64,000 nucleotides of DNA from Datura wrightii (lineage: Eukaryota; Streptophyta; Magnoliopsida; Solanales; Solanaceae): NCBI GenBank assembly GCA_035772735.1, contig JASDFA010000004.1, positions 21,913,501 to 21,977,500 of the forward strand, written 5' to 3'. The position numbers and the translations under genes were made by a program. Shown here piece after piece: positions 1 through 10,058 of this stretch (within the stretch, counting starts at the first letter, position 1; every line of letters starts with the position of its first letter). The notes beneath the pieces were generated by a model. It was not told the DNA's origin. It saw only the letters and a list, made by a program, of their open reading frames with translations, and did not search any database.

Positions 1-2241
1 GTTGACCGTTGTACTTGACGAGTGGGTGCAACGAGTCGTTATATGTGCCGACGACTCGTTAAGTGACTCGTTACTGGACTTAGCATTAAATCTCCAGAAT
101 GAAACAGTGCGGTCCATGACTGGTGACCACAAGTCGTGATCATAGACCACTACTCGTTAGGTCCCTCGTGGTAGCCTACTAAGGATCCCAGGCAGTGTAC
201 CTGACGGGAGTGACCACGAGTCATGGTCAGTCACCACGATTCGTTAGGGTCACCTGAAAGTTTTTCCGAGCGATTTTCTAAGGGCTATTTAGTAATTTCC
301 TATTCTCCTAAGCTTTAAACCACGTCGTTGGATGAAAAGTCATACTTATTAGAGGGTTTGGATGGTTCCTCCCCTCATTCCCACGTTTATTCTCAGGAAA
401 CTTATCGAAAGTCCTCTCAATCAAGCTTAGGGTTCTCAACTATTGCAGAGGTTCAAGTCTTCTTCTATGGGAGAATTTTAGTCAGGTATGTGGGAATTCA
501 ATAAGGGAATTGTCCTTCCCTTGTGTTCCCCAAAATCTTCCCATAATCTCCCTATCAGTTTTAGCCCTGAGCTTTCGAACATGAATGAATTTCATGTTAG
601 TTTTCATTAACTTCATCCGGAATAATATCCATGTTAATTGTCCATATTATCTTTATCAGTTCCTAATTAATTTTTCAATGTTCGTACAAAAGTGAATTTA
701 AGCCCTAACTTTCGAGTAATGATTTTGCTTATTAAATCCCATCTAGTGGATGAAGATTGTTTTGGGCTGAATTTCCTAGAAATTCTTACTATATATATGT
801 TGAGCAATTATTCCATTGATAAGAATGAGTTCAGCCTTGTCGGGTGATATTTCTTCAATTCTTGAGATTTCGGTATATTATGAAAATTTTCGTGTTTTTG
901 GGATAAGTTGAGTTCTCTATTAGCTGTTAGTAATCCAGACCAGTTAGAACGTAGAATCTCTTCAGAATCATTTAGAAAATTGTCAATTGATCAGTTTGAC
1001 TTCAGTCTTTTCCCGAGGTGTCAGTGGTTCCTCTCAGTTATCATAATCAAACTCAGATTATAGTTATCTGGTCCATTAGGCGGTCATGACATTTTAGTAT
1101 ATAGCTCTGACCAGCCCCAGGACCCCAGTTCAGTTACAGCTTGTTCTTAGACGGTTACGATGCTTCCAGACAAGAAGCTCTGACTAGTCTAGAACTCAAT
1201 TTAAGAATTTGGTCCGATAAGACTCTTAGGGTACATGCAGTTATACATCCCTGACTAGTCTTGGACCTCAGTTTCGAGCTATCAGCTTAGTAGTTCAATT
1301 TAGATTTTCCAGTGGAGTAGAACTTAGCACCGAGCGAGTCGGGGTTCCAGCGCACCCAGGTTTCCAGAACTACATTGCCAGCGTAGGTTACAGTAATACT
1401 TGGCCTGATTGGCCCCATATTTTTGTGATCACCCAGTTCATGTCTTTATATCCTAGTAAGGTATATTGGGTCCTACTGGTAGGGTGTATACATCGGACTC
1501 CACGTCTAGCTCACATGGTTAAATGTCGGTTATAGGCTCTCCCACTGGTCAGTCCAATCCAGTTTCAGAATAAGAATCTCTGTTCAGTTTCAGATCTATC
1601 AGTTCAATTTAGTGCAGTATTTCAGATTCAGTATTACAAATTTAGGGCATGTCTTTGACCACTAGACAAGGTTACCTTGACCATCTCAGATACTCTTCAG
1701 ATTATTTCAGTTCAGATAATTAGTTGGTCATTGAATGTCTTTCCAATTCAGTCATTTACATCTATCAGTATTTTCCTATCACATACTCAGTACATTCAAA
1801 GTACTGACGCATACTTTTATGCTATATCATTTAATGATACAGCTGCAGGTTCTCAGACTCAGCACCCGTTAGTTGTCGTAGTTTAGATTCTCCACCTCAG
1901 CAGTGAAGTGTGAATCCTCATCATCCAAGGGCATTATTTCTTTCTTTCAGTCATTTAGTAGTTTCAATTAGACTTTGAGTTAGTTGGGGGCTTGTCACAG
2001 TAACTCCTCAGTTAGATGGCTTTCAGACAAACATGATTTTCAGATGTATCAGTATTATTCAAATGTTTTGAACTTTATATTCTCAGCCTTGTTTCTCATA
2101 AGTTCTTTATGATATTGTTTCAAAGTTTCACTGTGCATGTTTACCCAGAATTCTAGTGTATGATAGATCAAGGGTTGACTTGGGGTCACTTGTGATTTCA
2201 AGTACCGTGTTACGTCCAGGGTGTAGGCTCGGGTCGTGACA
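1..2241 (+). repeat. Chromovirus-type Ty3/gypsy LTR, left end outside window
   Basis: This stretch matches, in order, the two LTRs of the chromovirus at 43371-53214: a 5' zone rich in short ACGACTCGT/ACGAGTCGT motifs, a middle with the shared phrase GGTCCATTAGGCGGTCATGA, and an end in a TGTTACGTCCAGGGTGTAGG-like block followed by GTGACA. It ends at 2241 and copia coding sequence begins at once, so it was inserted into copia element C1. It is clearly diverged from the other two LTRs and is a separate, older or different-subfamily copy. It could be a solo LTR or the 3' LTR of an element lying to the left. Small open frames inside it (for example 1677-1886) are not conserved and I do not consider them genes. 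Confidence 0.85.
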
Positions 2242-3978
2242 GTGCATCAATCTCAGATTGCGTAGCTTCAATCCATTGTGGATGTTTGGAGGCTTCAGCA
2301 AAATACTGAGGTTCTGTGACAGATGAAAAAGCTATAAGATAAGCAGAATATTTTGAAGAGATGTTATCATATGAAATATAGTTTGAGATAGGGTAAGGAG
2401 TATCCTGATGTAGTCCAAGGGATATAAAATCCTTAAGCTAGATTGGTGGCTGACTACTTCTTGTTGATCTCCTAGTAGGTTCAACTATTTGATTTCTAGT
2501 GTTACGATCTGTATTTGGTACAAACTCTGCTTGACTAGCATGAGTTTCATGTAGTATAGTGTCCTCTTGTGACTCCTATGGACTGATTTCTCTCTGATTA
2601 GGACGGATCACATAATTATCTTTCATGTGATATAGTCCTTGCAGGTTATCCACAAACACTGGATTAGTCACAGACTTCCTCATAAATGGAAACTCCTCTT
2701 CTCTGAATATAACATCTTTGTTTACAAAGAAACAATTGTTATTAAGATCATATAATATGTACCCTTTCTGTACTTCAGAATAGCCTATGAAGACAGCTAG
2801 TTTAGACCTGGACTGAAGTTTATCAGTTTCTACTAAGTTCTTTGCATAACATAAACAACCAAACACTCTAATATGATTAAGTGAAGGTGGTCTACCATAT
2901 AGTTTCTCCTAAGGTGAGGCATTATTCAATACTGCTGATGGCAACCTATTAATCAAGTATATTGCTGCTAGGACACAGTGTCCCCAAAATTTTATAAGAC
3001 CATTAGCTTGAGATCTAATGGCTCTTGTTATTTCAAGGATATGTTTGTCTTTTCTTTCTGCCACTCCATTCTGTTGTGGAGTATAAGGGCATGAACTTTG
3101 ATGAACTATGCCTAACTGTTGGAACAGCCTTTTACATATCTCATTCATGAACTCAGTTCCATTATCAGACCTTATCACTTTTACAGCCATAATGAATTGA
3201 GTCTTCACATATTTTAAGAAGTTATGAATGACTACACAAGCATCTGATTTCATTTTTAGCAGATAAACCCAAGTTACTCTAGTAAAATCATCAACTATAG
3301 TCAAGAAATATCTATTTTCATCAAAGTTTTGAACCTTGTAGGGTCCCCGAACATCCATATGAACAATTTCAAAACTAACAGTACTCTTGATAGAACTAAT
3401 AGGAAAAGGTAATCTTGATTATTTTGCACATGGACAGACACTGCAATTCTTTAAACATTTACTACATCCTGATGATTCACATTCAAGACTTTATTGAGAG
3501 TACTACTAGAAACATGGACAAATATTTTACGCCACAGATTGATGTATGTTTTACTATCTATGCTTGGCCTTCCTTGAGTAGTTAAACTAAAGTTACTTTT
3601 CCTTATATTCTAATTGGCAAGTAGATAGAGCCCATCACATTCTTTACTAATCTCTTTCACCTTCCCACTTAAGAGATCCTGAAATACACAAAAGTTAAGA
3701 TAAAAGGAAACACAACAGTTTAAATCTTTTGTTACTTTTGACACAGACATAAGATTGTATTTAAACGGTGGTAGTACAAACACATTTTTTAGTGTACTCT
3801 CATTGGAGATTGGACTTGAACCAATGTGAGTAACACTGGCAACATCACCATTAGGTAGATGCACCTGTTTAGAATGAGAAGGTCTCATGATTGATGTATT
3901 GATCAACATATCTAAATTTGAGACCATATGATTTGTGGCCCCTGTATCAAGTATCCAATCTTTAAGAATTTTGGCCAC
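2242..3978 (-). pseudogene. C1 pol remnant: protease, integrase, start of reverse transcriptase
   Basis: This encodes the pol part of a copia polyprotein, which would process the polyprotein and integrate the cDNA. The aspartic protease motif WILDTGATNHM is near 3940-3975. The integrase core (2909-3358) shows the catalytic triad: an early Asp in IVDDFTR, Asp in IRSDNGTEF and Glu in NGVAERK. The integrase C-terminal part (2576-2866) contains FIGYSEVQKGYILYDL, the usual copia GYS block. The last readable piece, EASKHPQWIEATQSEI near 2242-2330, is the conserved start of copia reverse transcriptase. It is cut there by the LTR insertion. Several stops separate these blocks, so no protein is expected. 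Confidence 0.85.
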
Positions 3979-5149
3979 AAGTAATGCTTATTGTAGCTTA
4001 TACTTGACTCATCCTTACCTACTACATTAGTTGTTGCATTAATAGAAGATCCTGGAATGGCAATGGTGTTGGCTTGTGCTTGGTTGAGTAAATGCACAAT
4101 CTGATCATACTGACTTTGAGTGAAAATGCATGCACCAGGTTGCCTTCCTTGACTTGTTTGTCCTGAGTAATTCACATCATGTTGATTTTCACCAGGATGC
4201 TCCACTAACTCATTTGACCTTTCTGTCATCACATTATATGCAGCAAATGGTCCAGACCTGTAACTGTTATTTGATCATGCTCCCCCTTTCTTTTTGAATC
4301 TTGAATCCTGAGGGTATCCCACCAACTTGTAGCATACATCTTTGGTATGGCCCTTCATTTTGCAGAATTCACAGACCAAATTCTTCTTGAATTTCTAGTA
4401 GTTATTAGCCTTTGAATACATGGCTGCTGGATCAAGACCACTTGTTGCAGAAGGCACTGCCCCAAGTAGGCCAGCAGAGGTTGGCACTACTGCTTTTTGT
4501 GATTCATCACTGATTATCATGGCATAGTCCTAATTCACAGAAAGTAATAGAGACATGAGTAGTATTTGGCTCCTAGCCTGCACATAATTCTCATTTAGCC
4601 CCATCAAGAATTGATATAACTTTTGTCTTTGCAGATATGCTACAAATTCTCTAGATTTCTCACAGTTACAGCTTGGTGGAGGAACTATAGCTTCCAGTTC
4701 TATCCACAATTCCTTCATTCTTGTATAGTACGCAGCCACAGGTATTTCCTTGTACAAGTGTTGTTATTTCTTTGTGTAAGTTGAAGGTCCTTGAACCATC
4801 AACTTTGTCAAATCTTGACTTCAAATCTTCCCAGACCTCTTGAGCACAATCTGCATAAACCATACCTCCCAACAAGCTACTTGACACTGTGTTCTTCAAC
4901 CAAGACTGGACTATAGCATTATACCTTTCACACTGGTACAAAAATTCTTCTCTGAAACTCTCTTTTTTATAGGTTCCATCTACAAATCCCAATTTGTTTC
5001 TCCCTAAAAGAGCAATCCTCATGTATTTATTTCATAGAGAGTAATTTTCTGCCCCAGTTAGCTATATTGAAATAATAGATATACCACTCACATCTGAAGC
5101 ATACAGATAAGAGGATGATTGTGATCCAAAACCGAAGATGTTCCATAGG
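3979..5149 (-). pseudogene. C1 gag remnant, C-terminal part
   Basis: This is a copia Gag (UBN2-type) with the readable core MRIALLGRNKLGFVDGTYKK, then FLMGLNENYVQARSQILL, and a CX2CX4HX4C zinc knuckle (CEFCKMKGHTKDVC) near 4330-4380. Gag would form the virus-like particle and bind element RNA. Upstream of position 5022 the frame continues with LTGAENYSL but has two nonsense codons. A one-base loss occurs near 5120. The segment joins across element A to the Gag start at 14069. It is non-functional. Confidence 0.82.
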
Positions 5150-6057
5150 TGTTCGGTCTGTGTGTTATATGGGTATCTAAACCGACACGCAAGTGCACGT
5201 GGTCGAATAAGTAGTAAGTGGCTTTAGTAAGCCAAGTATCGATCCACGGAGACTCTGGATAAGTGAAATTTTCTCAAGTATACTATATTTTTACTTCAAA
5301 GTATGCTGACAACTAAACAACCAAAAAGTGAATAATTTGTTTTATAAACACTATACTAAAACTACTAACAATTATCTAATTTGAATTTAAACTATGGATA
5401 TGAGCATGCCGAGGTTAAAGAACATGTATTGAACTGATTATCATCATAAATTGGTTAATCTTTTCTTCCAGTTGCTAGCCAAGAACATTAGCCAAGAGAT
5501 TAAAACTCTCGTATTTAATCTCACTTAAGAATCATAAACCATCCGTCTACATTTCTGTGATCAAATGCAATTCATGACCTAGCAATACAATTCCGGTTCC
5601 TAAATTGACTAATACGGCTTTCAAGTATATTTCTATCAGGAAAGCACATCAAAACTCAATTTTCCAAAATCAAGTAAAGAACAATATCCTATTAATTCAC
5701 AACTTTCCAATTTCGTGCTCTCTCGAGTGAAATCGGACTTTTTAGATATACATTAATGTAGGCCACACACCAATGCAGTAAGAACAAGAATTAATAGAAC
5801 AACATGGAAGAAAAAGATGAAAAACCATATAATTCAATAATCAAAATTCATCACAATTGTTCATAACCTCAGCAAGGAAGGGAATTAGCCACTCATTTGT
5901 GGATTAATCATCCTAAAACAAGTGTTAATCATACAAACAGTTGAATTAGAGAAGAAAGAAGGAGAAAAAAAACCCTGAACTTTTCGTCCCTCAAGTGCTT
6001 GTAACCCACGTCCTTGCTCCACCAAGTCTGAATTATGAAAAATGAACCTAAGTGTTC

Positions 6058-6065
6058 TATTTATA
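6058..6065 (-). promoter_or_regulatory. TATA box in element A 3' LTR
   Basis: TATAAATA on the minus strand lies about 30 bases downstream of the palindromic repeat array. The same box is at 13474-13481 in the 5' LTR and at 22966-22973 and 31466-31473 in element B. Confidence 0.7.
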
Positions 6066-6094
6066 CTAGTGGGAATTTTTCCCGAAATAACAAG

Positions 6095-6335
6095 CAACGT
6101 GTCACGGAGTGCATCGCGGAGCACTGCCTCCGTGTCACGGAGTGCATCGCGGACCCTCACTGGAAATTAGGGGTCCGGGAATAAAGCACCAACGTGGCAC
6201 GGCGTGCAACGCGGAGGCTAGCCACCGTGCCACGGAGCTGTCGCGAGCCTCCACTGGAAATTGTGAGATTTTTCACCCTCCAAGCAGGATGCCTCCGCAA
6301 TGGCAGCGTGACACGACTCCATCGCGGAGCCCCTT
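6095..6335 (-). repeat. 95-bp palindromic repeat array in A 3' LTR (U3)
   Basis: Two units begin CAACGTGTCACGG (6095) and CAACGTGGCACGG (6190), a period of 95. Each has an arm CGTGTCACGGAG facing its reverse complement and ends in CTGGAAATT. A half unit follows. In this copy the first unit's right arm has been altered compared with the 5' LTR. Confidence 0.85.
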
Positions 6336-6576
6336 TAATTTGTGCAGTCCAATGCCTTTTTTCGTGTTCGATTCCAAGTCCAACTCCGATATCCGCCAAC
6401 ATGCATTTTAGCTCTTCGAAATCACATTTTACCTACAAAACAATGTTAATCATGTTGGTTAGTATAAATTCACATTTTATTACCACTTACATGAAAATGT
6501 ATACACATTGCTAGATAGACAAGGCGAAAATGATACTTTTGAGTATCACTTGGGCATATAAATCTGCCCAAGATCA

Positions 6577-6592
6577 CTTACCCCACACTTAA
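6577..6592 (-). promoter_or_regulatory. Element A polypurine tract
   Basis: On the minus strand AAGTGTGGGGTAAG lies directly against the 3' LTR, the usual place for plus-strand priming. Similar AGTGTGGGGTAAA copies occur inside the element (near 8782-8800) and a weaker one near 7400-7412. Confidence 0.75.
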
Positions 6593-7479
6593 ATCCTTGT
6601 TCGTCCTCGAACAACAAACACACAATTCATGCAATTTACATCCCAACCTTCGCCACTATGGTGCGACAATTTAAGCTACGGTCATACCGATCATTCAATA
6701 TTGCGAATCATCAAGAAAACATGCATGGTCTCAACAATGCAATGACCTTCAATACATTAAGACTTCTTAGACTTTAAGAATCGACTCTCGATATCGGCAA
6801 ACTCATGCAAATCAGCTAATCAAGATATCCGACACGAAAATCAATCTTTCATCAAGCATGTGCCCTCACAACTCAAGAGAATCTTCCCCTTTTTGCTCAT
6901 GTGACACACAAACATTCAAGTAGGGGCATGAAAAAAACTGAAAAACTTAAAATAACTACTCCTACCGACTAAATTTCCCTTAAGACGGTCGTCATCCATC
7001 CATCATAGGGAACAGTCACTAACTATGACATCGGTTCAATGGGACCATTCTCGGTAAAAGAACCGAAAACAAACGCCGAGAAACCCAAAATAAAAAATTG
7101 AAAAATTTTGCAAAACATCGATCATTTCGATGGAAAAATTATTTACAAAATAGTTTAAATATGAACAAAATATTTTTGCAAAATTTTAAAAATATCAATC
7201 ATTTCGATAAGCAAAAAAAATATTTACAAAACTTTTACAGACTCAGCTGGCAACATCAATCATTCCACAACACACATCAATTTCACAAACATGTACAGAT
7301 ACAGAACAATTTGAAAATTCACAAACACAGGGAAACATACATACAAAAATACATAGGAAAGCATACAAGCAAACCAGCCCAGCCCAGTACCTAACTCCCC
7401 ACTCCACACTTAAACCGAACACTGTCCCCAGTGTTCACAAAAATTAAAAATCACAAAATTGGGTGGTGGAACTCCCTGA
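6593..7479 (-). other. Element A 3' non-coding region
   Basis: This region lies between the accessory ORF and the polypurine tract. It is AT-rich with no conserved open frame; the frame at 7098-7394 is not shared with element B. Compared with element B (23486-25393) it lacks about 1 kb, corresponding to roughly 23842-24850 there. A perfect 8-bp inverted repeat GAACACTG-TCCC-CAGTGTTC sits at 7417-7436, just past the stop codon of the accessory ORF. Confidence 0.6.
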
Positions 7480-8700
7480 TCAGTCAAAGTATTCCACTTC
7501 TTCATCAGGTGCTGCTGCCTCATCTCCCATGTCCGAGTCGCCTCCGTCGTCATCATCGGACTCCACATCGGAGTCCTCCCGACGTGTCTCCTCGTCCATG
7601 GGGACGTCATCGTCAGTGGGCTCTACAAAGGTTGGCCCCACTCGGCATAGAGCCCTGGCGTTTTCGCCAAATGGGTAATCTAGCTCGAGCTACCATAGCT
7701 CCTCCTCCGTGGCTGGTCTCCCACCAATCCTGAGCTGGAGCATTTGCATCCCAAACATCCGCGCCATGTACTGGTCATCACGAGCATGTCGCTCGCCAAG
7801 CGTCAGCACTAGCCCGTGGGTGGTGTCGGGGGCCTTAGTTTTGGTCACATCCAAGGCCCGCCGCTCCAACTCCGGGATGTAATCCAAAGCCTCCTCCTCG
7901 ACATCGAGGCCTCTGAGAAAGGTGGTGAGTAGTCCACCGAAACCATACCTGTGGCCCTGGTGTAATTGGGCTCTCTTCATGGTGGATATAATGACCGCCC
8001 CAACATTAATTCCCAGCCCTTTCATCAGGGCATACACCAGGCAAACACGGTCCCGGGTCATATCAGTCATGTGTACCCCCGGGATTAAGCACGAGCAGAC
8101 TATCTTCAGCCAGATTCGGGCTTCCCTGTTCATTTGAGAATATGGCAGAGTCTGGTGGTAGCCCCTTTCTTTATGTCTGCTCCATCTAGTTGTGGATCGA
8201 GCCCCACACAGTGTGCGTCTGATGTCGGCATACGGTGGGGTAATGTTCAGCTGGCGGAGAACGTGGGCGTCTGTGTCCCGCGCTCCTATGATGGCATTTA
8301 GTTGTTGGGGTTCCAGAGTGACTATCTGCCCTCTGATCTTGATGGTGTGGCTTCTGATTGTCGGGTTCCAATTAGCATAGAACTCCCGGACCAAGTGCAG
8401 GTTGCATTCCTTGGGCTCCTGAAATATGAAACTTAGCCCAGCTGCCTCGATCCGTTGAACTATTCTGGGGAACTCCTGTGCTAACGGTTCCCGTGCTATA
8501 TGCTCCTCGGGGAAGTATTTGTTCTCTTTGTGCTTAGCATACCACTTCTTGCCCTCATCAGTCACCCATCTCGTTCCGTATTGGCGGCGCTGGCTGCGTG
8601 GAACTGCTGGTGCAGCTGGGACTGCTGTGCCCAGTCTGAGTCTTTTCCTTCCGGTGCCTGAAGTTGATGCACCCTTACCTTTATCTTGCCTGCTTGCCAT
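7480..8700 (-). pseudogene. Accessory ORF of element A (plant transposon protein, PF20167-like), one nonsense codon
   Basis: The frame of 406 codons starts at the ATG at 8700, which lies just inside the predicted 3' splice site, and ends at 7480. It is the counterpart of the intact frame in element B and has exactly the same length. A single CAG-to-TAG change at 7690 (residue about 337) interrupts it; the reading resumes at once with LELDYPFGENARALC. The N-terminus is basic (GTGRKRLRLG, a possible nuclear localisation signal). The core contains REFYANWNP, IRGQIVTLEPQQLNAIIGA and RDRVCLVYALMKGL. The C-terminus is strongly acidic. The core looks like the putative plant transposon protein family (PF20167), often found in Athila-like elements; its biochemical role is not known. 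It has no integrase or transposase catalytic motif that I can see. Confidence 0.75.
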
Positions 8701-8705
8701 TTTAC

Positions 8706-9407
8706 CTGTCAACACAAGTAAACAAGCGCAATGTCAAGCTAAATGAATATTAACTTCGGCTAAGGTCGGGTTACGCTAAGTTTACCCCACACTTAGTCCT
8801 TAGCTACAGTTGCGATACTACGGCAAGAATAACTTTAGTTACACCAAAATACCAGCCATACACTCATGCTTAAGTGCGTTCAACAAGAAAAATTCGATGG
8901 TATAACTTTTGCATACTACTCAGACTTCGTACAGCTAATCCCAATCACTACCATCGCTAGCATTTCAACCATCACACTTAGCAAAGAAAAACAACAAAAC
9001 AAAATATCACCAAAAATTCTATACACATGAACCTATATAACCAACCCAATTTGAACAAATTTCAACATTTTCCCTAAACCCGAGAATTCGTCGTCTATTA
9101 CATTCAAACAATTTTCTACAACGACTTATCTCATTTCACAAGTACACCCCGGCATATATTTCACGAATTCAACACATTACCAACTTCAAATTCAACAACA
9201 CAGCCCTAGAATTGATTTTCGCAATCAAATTTGAATAATTCATGCAATCGACAAGTTTCAAACAATCATTACAACATTCCGAACTTTTATCAATCAATAA
9301 ATAACTCAAATTCATGCTTAATTTCGACTTAGGGTGATTTAGTTCACCTCCCATGCTTAATTTCGAATAAAATCGATAAAAACTTGAGAGAGAATCGGAA
9401 AACATAC
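8706..9407 (-). other. Predicted intron upstream of accessory ORF (element A)
   Basis: On the minus strand the donor reads CAAG|GTATGTTTTC (GT at 9407-9406) and the acceptor TTGACAG|GTAAAATGG (AG at 8707-8706), with the start codon five bases into the next exon. The interior is AT-rich (ATTTT-, AAAT-rich), as plant introns are, and has no conserved frame. Element B has the same donor, acceptor and length within four bases. This is a prediction without transcript support. Confidence 0.65.
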
Positions 9408-9560
9408 CTTGTCGTTGAATAAGCGAAGAAAACTTGGTAATTCGTTGCCTCAAGCCGTGGCACGTTGGTGGGGGAGGGATTTTGGGATGTTTGGTCGCGG
9501 AGGAAAATGAAAATGGGGGAAAAAAGGGAGAAATCGGGGTTTAAAATGTAGAAAACACGC
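9408..9560 (-). promoter_or_regulatory. Predicted internal promoter and non-coding first exon (element A)
   Basis: Between the 95-bp repeats and the splice donor there is a weak TATA-like TTTTAAA (9540-9546, minus strand). It is followed by a C/T-rich stretch ending in a consensus donor, which is the layout of a plant promoter and 5' UTR. The inverted repeat GGGTCACCCGG/CCGGTGTGACCC at 9561-9587 lies just upstream. Element B keeps the same order. Confidence 0.5.
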
Positions 9561-9603
9561 GGGTCACCCGGCAACCCGGTGTGACCCGTCATAATTTACA
9601 CGG

Positions 9604-9760
9604 CAACGTGTCACGGAGTGCATCGCGGTGCACTGCCTCCGTGACACGGAGCCATCGCGATAGCCCTCTGGAAATTTTAAAATTTCCGAATTACAACTCA
9701 ACGTGTCACGGAGGGTAACGCGGAGGTCCTCCTCCGTGACACGGAGCTATCGCCCCAGCT
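9604..9760 (-). repeat. 95-bp palindromic repeat array, internal copy (element A)
   Basis: Two units start at 9604 and 9699 with CAACGTGTCACGGAG. In each, a 12-bp arm CGTGTCACGGAG pairs perfectly with CTCCGTGACACG further on. The unit is the same as in the LTR U3 arrays, including the CTGGAAATT tail. It sits directly upstream of the predicted internal promoter. Confidence 0.85.
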
Positions 9761-10000
9761 CACTGTCTTCTACATTTTATTACTTTTTCATACCTCGCCT
9801 TTTCCTTCACGATTCCGTGCACATTTTTCTCCGTTTGACCTGAAAATCATCTCACTAAACAAAATTGGTTAGAATAATAGGTTTCCCCTAACTAAAAATA
9901 AAAAATACTAACTCAAAACGAAAAAAAAAATTCTAATTAAAGAAAAATAAGAAGAAAAATCTATTTACACTTTACAAAATGAAAGAAAAAAATAAATTTT

Positions 10001-10047
10001 CATGGGTTGCCTCCCGTGCAGCGCCTGGTTTACCGTCGCGACTCGAC
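10001..10047 (-). other. Conserved block directly after gag-protease (element A)
   Basis: A stretch of about 45 bases is nearly identical to 27924-27970 in element B and begins 12 bases past the gag-protease stop in both. Read on the minus strand, one frame gives KPGAAREAT. The flanks are much less conserved. It may be the remnant of the junction left when reverse transcriptase and integrase were lost; that is inference. Confidence 0.5.
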
Positions 10048-10058
10048 GTCATTTATGC

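Larger units (their letters stand above)
5150..6576 (-). repeat. Element A 3' LTR
   Basis: The boundaries are TGTTCGG at 5150 and AAGATCA at 6576, and the polypurine tract follows directly. It is nearly identical to 12570-13991 except for the first 35 bases. A TATA box (TATAAATA on the minus strand) lies at 6058-6065, and the palindromic 95-bp repeats lie at 6095-6335, upstream of it in the direction of transcription. Confidence 0.9.

Noticed and set aside
1677..1886. Plus-strand open frame of 69 codons
   Set aside because: It lies inside an LTR and is not kept in the two homologous LTRs.
6109..6514. Overlapping frames on both strands in the A LTR (also 13458-13929, 22931-23358 and 31431-31858)
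   Set aside because: They arise because the GC-rich palindromic repeats lack stops on both strands. The products are repeat-derived and not conserved beyond the repeat.
9169..9592. Minus-strand frames in element A upstream of the accessory ORF (and 27267-27512 in B)
   Set aside because: They cover the predicted first exon and intron. Only the first dozen residues resemble each other between A and B.
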